Assembly (NCBI GenBank): GCA_017506865.1
Contig: JAFCMP010000212.1
Location: 806,001 to 870,000, forward strand
Reading direction: 5' to 3'
Length of the DNA stretch: 64,000 nt
DNA from: Tribonema minus
Lineage: Eukaryota > Sar > Xanthophyceae > Tribonematales > Tribonemataceae
In this document: one piece after another, positions 12,001-24,000 of the stretch
Position numbering within the stretch: position 1 is the first letter of the stretch
Layout: every line of letters begins with the position of its first letter
Translations under genes and position numbers: made by a program
Notes under the pieces: generated by a model
Told to the model about the DNA's origin: nothing
Databases searched by the model: none
The model's input: only the letters and a program-made list of their open reading frames with translations

Positions 12001-15000
12001 AAGTACAGTAGGGGCGCGAAGGTTTCGTACTCCGTCAGTCACTTTCGCGCTCGCGACTGCGGACGGCAACCTCAAACAGGCGTCGGTCTCGGCCAGCCAA
12101 CGAGGAGCCCGTGTGTGATGACTCAGCGAACTAATTGAAGGCAGTCATATGCCTGGAAAGCAATAAACTGACTGGTTGCATTCTCCTGAACGTTGCGCCT
12201 TACAGCATGCTCAGCATCTCAATGACACAGCCTCCCCATATCAGCAGCAAAGCGCAGACTGCACTACATGCCTGCACATGCTCCTACTCCCGTCAACTCA
12301 CTCACGCGTTTGCTGCTGCGATCGGCAAAACCTTGAACAGGCGTCGGTCCTGGACAGCCAATGAGGAGCCCCGCTTGGAGCGGCGACAAAGCGCAGACTA
12401 CATTACATGCCTGCGCATGCACCTACCTCCTCCAACTCACACACTCACTCGCGGCTGCGGTCGGCAATCTCAAACAGGTCCCGGACAGCCAATGCGGAGC
12501 CCTGCCTGGGGCGGGGACCTCCAGCTGACACCCCAAGACGCGATGGCGGCAGCTCTCGTGGCGTCGAAGCTCGACGCCGTGCAGCACGAAGGCCGCCTCG
12601 ACAGGGCAATCAGGGCCAGAGACACAGCCGCAGCGCACGCGCGTGATCTACTTGCCCTGCTACAGCAGCAGCAGCAGCAGCAGCGGAGTCGCGCTAGCGG
12701 TGGTGCTGGCAGCAGCAGTGCAGGTGGTGATGGTGGTGGCGTTGCAGGTGGCGGCGCGGACGCGGTGCTGCGCGAGTGGGAGGCGCTCGCGGCGGAGACG
12801 GCGCGGCTCAGGCAGCAGCTGAGCACTGCGCAGGTAAGTGCTGTTGCTTCAACATGAGTTTGATGTTCTTACACGGCATCGCTCATTGCTTCGCGAGCAC
12901 ATTGCACCGGCCACCTCCATTGAATGGATCATGTACAGACTGACATGCGCTGTGCAGCAGACCAATTCTGATGGAAATCGCTCCAGTTGTTCACGAGATG
13001 TGCGTGCTTGAAACAGTGCAGCTGTCAGCAACTGTGAACCACATCGTACACGACCGCATGAGGTTGTTTTCAGCAGGCATGTGCAGCGGCATTGCGGTCA
13101 CGACCAGCTCGGTTCTCTGACATGCATCGAGGAGCCGGGGCGCATGCGCTGCAGACGGAGCATCCCTTGTCTCTACGACATCATGCTTGCCCTTTGTCAC
13201 GTGAAATGCCGGTCCAATCACAGCTTGCTCGTGCGCGTCAACAAATGCAGGGGCAGCTGACGTCGATGGGAGCGCAGGCGGCGCGGCAGGCGTGCGCCAT
13301 GCGGCAGCTACGAGCGCTGTGCGATCGCCTCAGGGCCGACGAGAGCAGGGCCCGCGAGACCCTGGCGGATCGCCTATCCGGCGTGCGGCAAGAACTGGGA
13401 CGCAGGTTTGTCGTAAGTCAGGGTGCTAGTGGTTTGGCCGCAAGTGAGACAGACCGTGCGGGATCGCCTATCCGGTGTGCGACAGGAACTGGGACGCGAG
13501 TTAGTCATAACCTACAGGCTTGTCATGGACAGCGTGCTTGTGGTTGGCTGGGAACGGGATGGCCCAGTCAGGATTGTGTGGTGGTGTCACCCCCATACAG
13601 CATAAGATATACTTCGAAGTACTGTGCTAAAGCGTACTTGGCCGGTGTGCGACAAGAACTGGGACGCAGGTCTGTTGTAACTCAAGGGTGCTAGTGGTTT
13701 GGCCGCAAGTGAGACAGACACTGGCGGATCGCCTGGCTGGCGTGCGACAAGAACTGGGACGCAGGTCTGTCGTAAACAGGGTGCTAGTGGTAGTGTTTGG
13801 CTGCAAATGGATGGCCCAATCAGGATTGTGTGGTGATGTCACCCCCCCATGCAGCGTAAGCAGGATAGGACAGCTACAGTGTGTTCACTCCCGCTTTGGG
13901 TTCGTCATGACACCGCATTTCAGCATATGGGTAGTGCTGTGCGATCGCCTGGCCGGCGTGCGGCAAGAACTGGGACGCAGGTTTGTTGTGAACAGCGTGC
14001 AAATGATTTGGTGCAAGTGAGGCGGACAATGCAGGAGTGCTCAATGGCCTGTATGCGGTGTATTTGAACATATGGGTAGTGCTGTGCGAGCGATCGCCTG
14101 ACCGGTGTGCGGCAAGAGCTGGGACGCAGGTCTGTCATAAAACAGGGTGCTACTGTAGTGGTTTGGCTGCGAGTGGGATGGCCCAACCAGGATTGTGTGG
14201 TGGTGTCAACCCCATACAGCATAAGATATACTATACTATAGCGTACTTGGCCGGTGTGCGGCAAGAGCTGGGACACAGGTCTGTCATAACGCAGCGTGCT
14301 AGTGTTTCGGTGCGAATGAGACAGACCATGCGGGACAGTTTGATGGCCTCGCTCCCATGCAGCATAAGCAGGGGAGGCGAGCATGTACTGTGCTAAGGCG
14401 TACTTGCTCCAGATTAGGTGTGTCATGGGCACTGCAGTTGAACCCTTTTGGGCGCTGATAGTTTGACATGCCGGCACCATCTTGACTCGTCACCATCCTC
14501 GCAACCTTGGCGGTCTTCGTACTGTATGAAGTGCAATGCGGATCAGAGCGCTGCTGCGATCCGTAGCTTTGCTTGTACTTGTGCAGACACCGAACAGAGG
14601 GCACATAATCATGGACTGTTTTCTATGTTTTTAGGCTCATCGTCAACAAACAGGTTTGTTTGATGTTCAGTAGTAGTATCACCTAAGATGGCAACCCATT
14701 TCCTCATCAGCAGCGTTGTCAACATGTATTAGAATATCATGTGCTGATGACAGTTGTGATGCCTCTCATGTTGAAGTAGCGGTAATGAAGCCGAACGCGT
14801 TTGCTCGTTTCGTGCAGGTGCTCTGCGCAGCTAGGCGAGGTCAAGGAGACCCTTGCAGAGGAAAGATTGCGCTTCACACGAGAGGTGAGACGCAGCTCAT
14901 ACTTTGAACGGTGCGGAATTCATAAATTGAGACATGCAGCAAGTGTGTGTAGTCGCGGTCTCTTGATACTGTTCGGGAGTGACACGTCAAGATATATGCT

Positions 15001-18000
15001 GAATGTTCGTGGTCGCGGTATCGTTGCCAGAGCACAAGGTCGTCGCCTGCAAGCTCTGTGTATCGGGGAGAATGGCTGTCCAACGTGATGAGCATGCTTG
15101 TTCAAGCACTGAGAGCGTACTGATGCTGTGTTCGTCACAGCTAAGTAGAGTGCAGCAGGCTTGCAAGCTGACAGCGAGGGCATCTGAACGCACTGGAAAC
15201 ACTGAGAAGTGCATCGGAATGTGGTAATGCTGCACTGCTGCCTGATCATGTCAATGCAGTCCAGCCACTCGTGACATGAGTGTGGATTCGCACATTGCTT
15301 CTTCCAAGTTTTTTGATCCAGCTGACAGTCTGCGAGCAGCAAATCTCAGAGCTGCGCCTGCAAATGTGAGTTGACACCCATTGAAAGCTGCGGAAACTGG
15401 CGTAGGTGTCATTACAACATATTGAGATCAGTAATGAGCCAGCGTGGAGCACACAATTGCTGATTGTGCCTAAGGTCTAGGCCGCTCTTGGTCTTTGCCA
15501 CTTAATGAAGCAGCATCACACACCGCAACACGCAACTGATCAGTGATCACTCCGAGGCCTTGCAGAGCACTTGAGGTATGACCTCTCCCGACTGTGCGTA
15601 CTCCTGTCGCCATGAATACATACCACCAAAGCGCGTGCACATGATGTTTGCTTTGTGCCATGCCTCACCTCCTTCAAACCCTTTTACTTGGCGGTTGCGG
15701 CTTCCTCACCCGACGCGCTCGGGTGGCGGCCCAGACGGCTGACACGATGCGGCTGCAAGCAGAGATCACGCAGCTGAAGTTTGGGTTGCGCTTGAAGTGT
15801 GCACCCTTACAACTCTATACACCCCACGTGCCATGAATACATGACATCAAAGGATGTTCGTGTGATGTGCCTCACTTCCCTCGAACTGTTTGGCCTGGCG
15901 GTCGCGGCTTGCTCATCGCTCAGGTGGCGGCCCAGACGGCTGAGACGATGCGACTGCGAGCAGAGATCACGCAGCTCAAGCTCAGGTTGCAGCCAGCGAG
16001 TGCTCGACCCGGCCAGACACCAGGTACTGTGTGCTCATGTGGATGTGGTGCTTGCGTGAAGCCTGACAGGCGTTGCGATGCTTCAATGTAGCGAAGCACT
16101 TGTGGCACCAGGAGAGTACTGTAGCTGACTGCAGATTCGCTCATGCAAATGTAGAGTTCCGAGCCGGAACCGGCTTAGACGGTTCCGGCTCGTCTAGACG
16201 GAGAAGACGAACAGACGGAATGTCAACACACCGTCTTTTCCGTCTTTTCTCAATACAGCTTTAATGGCTTGTATAACACTCCAGCAGACATGTGGCTCAC
16301 GTACGATGCCAAGGCAAGAGTGCTGATGCACCGCTACTACGCGCTGCTTTTGCTTTTCACTTTTTCGGTCTTACTTCACTTCAAGTTTGAAGTGCGTGTG
16401 GTCGTTATCCGTCATCGCGTGTAGGAGTGTGTGCTTGGCTGTGTAGGTACCCACGAAAGCTGTGTTGCGCCTACACGAAGTAATCAGTTCACGGTCAAAA
16501 TGAAGTAGGTGAAGTAGGTGAGTCGGCGTGGCAAGGCCGTCTTAGACGGAAAGACGGTCGAAGACGGTACAGCCCCGTCTAGACGGAAAAGACGGATGGC
16601 GGGCTAAGCCGTCTGCAATTAAGACGGTCTGTGGGACCGGCTCGGAACTCTATGTAAATGGTAGCTCGTCTTGTGGAAGGGACACCAGTGGGGGCGGGTG
16701 TTGGCGGAATGCAGGCTTAAGCTGGTTCATTCTGCATTGTCAATTTTTGCAATATACGTCAAGCAAAGTTGCTGGCTGAGACACTGTCAGAGGAGCTGAT
16801 GTAGCTCCTCGCTCCTTCAGGCTGCCAGTGAAGAAGTAGCGAAACATCACATGTTCTGGTCAATACGGCCCTGTCCACCGAGCTTCAATGCGCACCTGAT
16901 GAATTTGCCCCAGCTCCACACAATGTAACAGCATATGCCATGGCAATTGTGTCGATGTGTTGCCTGTGCTGTCAGAAGGGGATGAGAGCCCTGCAGGGGT
17001 GGACCAGCCCCCTTCTCACTCCCTTGAGAATGGGAACAAACTCAACACGGGCTTGGCAATTCAAGAAGACAGAGACAGGTGATGAGCAATGCTGCCTGTG
17101 GTAAGGCTAGTTGCAGTTGGTTGCATGTGCAACCCTGCAAGTTGCAGTCCACGTATAGCAGCACAAAGAATTGTAGGTATTGACATCGGTCAAAGAGGCT
17201 GAACTGGCCGTGGGCTGGGCGACGGAATGCGATGGATGCGAAGCGCACAGATTCGATGCCGCATGAGCACCGGAAAGCAATCGCAACTGCAACAACATCC
17301 TCATGGGGAACGGCTGCACTGAGTTGACGCCCCATGATGATGTCGGCTTAGCGTGCTGCGCTCTGAGTGAGCTTGAATATCTGGCGTGCTTCTGCTTCTC
17401 TAAAGGCAGTTTGAATTGGCCAGCCAGCATGACGACGGAAACCAAAGCATGTGTACTTTGAATCGGCATTCACGTGTTGGCCTTACCATGTGGTGTCTGC
17501 TGCACAGTGCGTCATGTGTCAAAGGCGCGCTGTTAGCCTTGCTGAGCGATGAAACCTACATTGCCTCAATTTAATCGGTGTGCTTCTCCTGGAAGGATGC
17601 CAATTTTCTTCTTATTGGTGTCATGTTCATGAATGTCCATCAAGCGGCCAATTAGCGAATTTGTCCCACACATGCAGCCAAAGCGCGCTGGCCCTTTTGA
17701 GCGCCGCTTTGATGTGCGCGTCGCTGATCTAGCTTCATGTGCTCTTATGCAGGCTGCAGCGGTCTTTGAAAACTACTTCTATGCCGATTTTTGAATGTTT
17801 GGCTTGGTGTTCGTGACCGTCCGCCAAGCGGCTAATCAACAAATCATCGCACTCACGCAGCGGATGCTCAGTCTGCTCCTCAATCGGCATCACATGCTAA
17901 TGTGCGTGTCTGACATAGCTTCATGTGCTCATACGCAGGCTGCAGCGGGTTGCGGCGGACCTGGCAGAGCAGTTGAGGGTTGAGCAACGCGGCAGGCGCG

Positions 18001-21000
18001 ACGCAGAGGTAGGTATGCTTGTAGCGGTGGTGTCGCGCGCTGCTGCGTCTCAACGCCAGTTTTTAGTCAGGAGCGTACATGAACCGCAATGTTTGTTCAT
18101 TTCAGCCCCTGTTTTCACTGTTTTCGACCCTTTGTCTCCTGTTGACCAAAAATGAGATTGAGGCCCTGTGTCTCATGTATATGACCAGGAACGAGGATGC
18201 GGGACCACGCTAGCTCGTGTTGTGTGGGCGCCGTTGCATATCATTGCAAGGTGCGTGTCGACAGTCTGAGGTTAGGGTTAGGGTTAGGGTAACCCTAACA
18301 CAGCAGCCATGCCTTGGGGCACCTTTTGTTGAAGAAGTGTCGGGCCAACAAAGCTCTCCCAAACGCTAAGCGGCAGTTGCCTTGCAGAGGGCCATGCTGT
18401 TTTGATGTCGGCTACAAGACAGGAGGCGCGCTGTGTATCGCACTCGATTGCGTCAGTGCAGGCAGTGCAGTCCGGTCATAGCTGAAAGTATTGGAGAAGT
18501 ACATGTTGAAGAAGGCCCAAGACCAGGCAGTAGCAGCAGGATTCACGTGAAATCCGCTGACCACAAGCAATTTTGAGTCATCAGTCATGATATGGCGCTG
18601 GCATTGAAGTCCCATGTGCATGAGAGCAGCAGTGGAGCCAGATTGTCTGTAATGTTCCGCACGTGCAGGTAAGATACTTTGAAATAGAAGTTTTCAACAG
18701 CAAAACGACTGTCATGACGTGCATATGAACACGTACGGACCTACCCTTAAGCATGGGCATCCGCAAATAGCCATGAATCTGTACAACTGACCACTCATCA
18801 CACTGATCTGCGTATCATCGATGCTTGATTGCGCAGGCTGAGTGCGACAGGCTTGCCACTGAATGTGCCAAGCTCAAGTCGCAGCTGCGCGGCCTGGGTG
18901 ATCACGCTGATGCTCAGCGACAGGCACTGGACCACCTTCAGAAGCAGCTGGAGAAATGTGACTCTTGCAACTCAGGTAATAAGTGGGTCCTCATTGCGCA
19001 GCATGCATCGACGATGAAGGCATGGTTAGTTTACCAAGCAGGTTGCAGCAGCTGTGCATCATGGTATGGTTTTTTAACTGTAACCCTCTAACTGACTAGG
19101 TGTGGGTGGTGCTGTGCATACACTTCTGCGTACGTGTGTGCATGGACAGTGCTGCTTTGAGGTAGGTGCACACCGCCGCCGCTATTGATAAAACATAACA
19201 TACGGGATGCAGGCATGAAACGTGCACAAATGACCGGCCTGCTGCGAGTCAGTATCGCGAAAGACACGGGCGAAGCACTGCAGCACCATCGTACCCTGCT
19301 GCACCAGCCCATTCAGTCGCAACTGCTTTATAACGGATGCACATGTTTTCATGCGGCGCAGTTACCGTGTGATAAGCCTCAAATGCTTTTTACCACTTGT
19401 CCTCATGATGTACAGTTGCTTCTCATGTGTTGCAGGTGTCAATGACACTGGCGCAAACGCAGGCGCAGCAGCCGTTGGGTATGTGCTGGGGGACGTATTG
19501 CCAGTGGGAGCACCCCCACCGGGCCCATTGGCCAAGGCTCTGGTGGAGGCAAAGGTGAGTCAACTTCAAGTCAGCAGTGCTCGTTACAGTTGAGGCATCA
19601 AAACCCATATACTTCATCTAACCTGACTGGTATCTTGGAATCTCACTGCTTTCTTGGGCTTGCTTGTTGTGCTTTGTGGTTGGGACCACACACTGGAGTC
19701 ATACATGCGGTATGCATTCACAGGCGGAGATTTGCCTACCTGCATGACTACTGACCTACTGCGTCGGTTTGAGGGAATAGATGTGATGAATTGTGCAATG
19801 GCATTGTGTTTCCTGTCATAACATTGCATACGATGCGACGCATTCTGGCTGAATTTGTCATCAAATCGTCCCTTTGCACAGCATGCTAATTGCACAGATC
19901 TGTGCGCCTCTGCTGCGGCTGCTTGATATGTGCTGCCGAAAGTACTGCCGCAAGTTCAAAGCAACCGGTTCGAGCTTTTGACTCAGATTCACTTGTTGAC
20001 ACAGATGAAAGTGTGCGGCAGTTGTTCATACCCACTCGCATGCATCGTGTCAGTCGTCAGCAACTGATTATTGACCCCATGACATGCTACCTCAGGTGAC
20101 GATGGCTGAAGAACTATTTTGAAGCAACCAGAACGAGGTTTTTCAACCAAATGTACTCGTTGACACCATTGAAAGCGTGCAGCAGTGGTTCATACTACCT
20201 CGCATGCATAGTGCCAGTCGTCAGCAAGTGATTACGGCTGCACTTGGTCCCCATGACATGCCATCACAGGTGGCCATGGCGGACCTGGACAGACGCTTGC
20301 GTGCCACTGCCGCTGGCGAAACGCGCGTCAGGCGCATGCTGGCCAGGCGCGATCGCCGCATTGCGGAGGTACGCTGCGTGCTGATAATGGCCAGTTTTGT
20401 CACATCTTGTCAACCAGGTGAAACGCGTGAGAGCAGGTGCCACCTTGATGCTAGGCCTTTGAGCTGGTTCTTCACACTCTCAGCCACAATTGCTGTAGTG
20501 CACTGACGCCGCCAGTCATTCAGGAGCCGCACTGGCTTAACCACATATGCTTGGAACTCTACTCATCAGTGCACTGATATGCAGCGGTGCTAACAAGCTT
20601 CAATCCTCGAGAGATGCTGGCCAGACGCGATCGCCGCATTGCGGAGGTATGCTGCATGTTGTTGATAGTTACCGCTCTTGGCGTGCATTGTTGTTGAGGT
20701 GAAATGCGTGAGAGCAGGTGCTGTACGCAAGCTCCATTCCACATTGTGTCAGCTTGATGCACGGCTTCCGAGTCAGTGCTCCGCATGCTGCAGTTGCAGT
20801 TAAGGTTAGGCTTAGGGTTAGTGTACGCTACCTCCGCTAGCCACCATTATTCTGCTCAGTGCACTGATGATATCATATGCAATGACGGTGCAGATTGCTC
20901 ACGAGCTACTGTCTTGATGCATGCGCTGCGTCGCACCATTTTTTACTTCATGGACCTGAGCAATGATACATCTTTCCCCTGCTGCCTGCAGCTGAAGGCG

Positions 21001-24000
21001 CTGCTACGCGCTACAAGGCCCAGAGCGGGGGCATCATTGTCATCTGGCGTTGGTGCAGGTGCGTGTGCGGCATGTCACCTCATACTTCAACTACATGCCT
21101 CTGTAACTGTCAAGCATGTCCAGTCTTGCGGCGAACCAGCAAGTTGCCTGGGTCATTGTCGTGCATGATCGGTTCTTCCTGGTGACTGGCATGGACATGA
21201 GTGACTTGACTGGTCGTGTTTGTGGGTACTGCGCAGTCGCAGAGGGCACAAGCCGTGTACTTTTGAACTTAACCGCATCGTAACAACAGTATGTATGGGC
21301 ATGCTGTGCACTTGTGAACTTCATGCATCATTATTATAATGTAGATGTACTTCTTTGTATTACCCTGCAGTGGATGTCCAAGCACAATCGTCAATGCAAG
21401 CACGTGCTTCCAGACAGTGTGCATATCTGAAGCTTTGCACCAGGCCTTTGAAGCCATCTGTCACATTGTATGTCCAGCACCCAGACTTGCAACACTTCTT
21501 GAAGTTGCTGTGCTGGACTGCACTGCACGATGTGCTGCAACTACTGCAGCCATTATTCTCGGCCATGTGACCTGTATGACCTGAACAGGAGGCCCGACAC
21601 AAATCTCTCATCGGAGAAGGGCATGTCTTGATGTTCAACAATAGGGTTGCCGGCACGTACAACGCATATACGTCAGAAGCATATGAACAGTACGTCACAT
21701 ACATTGTCATGTCGATTTCAACATACGCTTTGGATAGATCATCAATGCCGCTATGACGCGCTGCACAATGTCCATACTCTGCAATTTATGGAATGATATT
21801 ATCAAGCGAACCGACACAACTCCCCTCATCGAATCAAGGGCACATCTCGACTTTCATCACTGCCGCTGCGGGTGCCCTGCATGGTGTTTGCGACAACGCC
21901 TGGACCAAGTGATCTGGACATATATACGTTGTGTATATCGTTATAGTGATGTCAGAATACGCGTTGGATACATCATCAATGCCGCTGCGGGTGCCCTGTA
22001 TTTATTGTGTTTGCAGCAGTGCCTGCTCCCGGACCAAGTGATCTGGAGGCCTTCGATCCCTCGGTTCCCGCTGCAAAGCTGTGGAAGAGGGTCTCCGATC
22101 AGACAGCCATCATCCACAGCCTCGAGCTGCAGCTGGCTGAGGCGGTTGCTGGAGGAGGGGGGCAGCGCTCGACAGCTGCACGAGATCACCGCGATGCTGA
22201 AGATCCGATAGGTGACGCAAGCAGCAGGAGCATGTTTTGGTTTGAGTTCATGGTGCAGTGGCAGCGACTTGAGACTGTCCACTTGTCTCAAACTCACATA
22301 GTATACAGCAGCAGCTGACACCTGTACAATTTAGGGCGTCTGCGTCTGCATGTTTTGGCAGTGAGCATCTGGGTGCCTGTGCTTGTCAACAAAGCCAAAT
22401 GCTATGATGTCAAAACACTTATACCTCTAGAAGTATGTATGCTTCGAGCGCGCATACAAGCATGCCGGTTCTGTGCTTCATTAAGACCCAGAGACACCCA
22501 TAGGAGTGTGCACGATGCTTGCTGTTGTTGCTGTCTACTGCTGTTGGAGGCTTCTGCAGTCATGTGTGGAATACTGCAGTCACGCATGGAATACTAACAC
22601 CCTCCTATCACCCTCCTCATCTTAACATCTGCACCCCCGATGTGAGCAGGCGGGTGTCCCGTATGCGCTGCCCTGAGGGAGCAGCTGCGCGATGCTGAGG
22701 CGAGGCGCATCAAAGCAGAGAGTGAGCGCGACACAATCGTCACCAGTGCTCAGCAGCAACGGGAAGACCCAGCCGCACAGGCGGCAGCAGAGCGAGAGGC
22801 TGCCAGGTACACTTCCTTGCCATGCATGTTAGATAAGCAATAACACTCAATTTGCGTCGCGAGGCGCATCAAAGCAGATAATGAGCGCGACACCATTCTC
22901 ATCAGTGCTCAGCAGCAGCAAGAAGACCCAGCAGCACAGGCGGCAGCAGAGCGAGAGGCTGCCAGGTTCACTTCCCTGCCATGAATGTCAGAAACAGAAT
23001 TGCAGTCAGTTTGCATGGCAGTCAGGCATCAGTGCCAGTGCTGTGCATGAGTGAATGTCAGAATCAGTGTTGCAGTCTGTTTGCATGGCAATCAAGCATC
23101 AGTGCCAGTGCTTGTGCAGGTACGATGCCTACCCTAAGCCCTAACCCTACTTTTGGGCGCCACACGCACACATGTGACAGCTGCAGGGCCGCTTCTCATC
23201 TCCACATGATCACACTTCCCGACCACGAATCTTACATACGAATAGGGTTGCCAAAACCGTACCTTTTTTCACAAATATGCTCCGTAAATCGTACGGTAAT
23301 TTGACCGTAAACTCCTGCCTATTGAGGTTTTGGAGAACTTCGATACCATTTTTGCGTCTGGCACAGTAAGCCCGAAGATGAACCTCAGGGCACCCAAAGC
23401 TGTGGTCAAGATCAGCATAGTTTACGCTACAAATACCGTTGACCGTATTTTTCTAATACCGTTTTGGCAACCCTACATACGAATGACAGTCGCTTTGCGT
23501 GGTATCAGTGCCAGTGCTTGTGCAGCGCAAACAAAAGCACCAGGTGCTATGGTGTTTGCAGCGCTTATCAGTTGATCATGAGGTGTATGGGTGCATGCTT
23601 GTACGGACATGTTGTCAATTCAATGCTGATCGCACCTTGTGATGTCTGGCGTGAGGTCTACGCCAAACGCTTGCTGCTAGCGCCTGTTTAGCAGCACGTA
23701 ATGATGAACTTTGACCGAAGAACCACGAAGACCAGTTATGTGGCCTGCTTTGCTCACGTCTCGTTTGCGCTCTGTCCGTCTGTGAAGAAAATTGCTAGTA
23801 AGGCACGATACCCACTGCACACTGCTTCGTTTCAGGACCAGGCGATAACGCCAGGAATATAGTCAATGACTTGAACATGCGGTTGCCTCAGAACTTCAGA
23901 TGTCAAAACATGCAAGATTGCATCAGACGGTGCGCATGCAAGATCAGTCAGCTCAGCGCGCAGGCATTAAGTGACGCTCCTATGATTTGATGACCAGCTG

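Noticed and set aside
12470-12826. Minus-strand frame opposite E12
   Set aside because: Shadow of the GC-rich exon; its cysteine run is the complement of the polyglutamine CAG run.
15322-15365. Small exon LTVCEQQISELRLQ
   Set aside because: Coil-like with good-looking splice sites, but its exit phase 2 does not match E15, whereas E14 joins E15 directly. It may be an unused or alternative exon.
21641-21660. Third hAT MITE (TAGGGTTGCCGG)
   Set aside because: Only one end-like sequence is present; no inverted partner or target duplication was found nearby.
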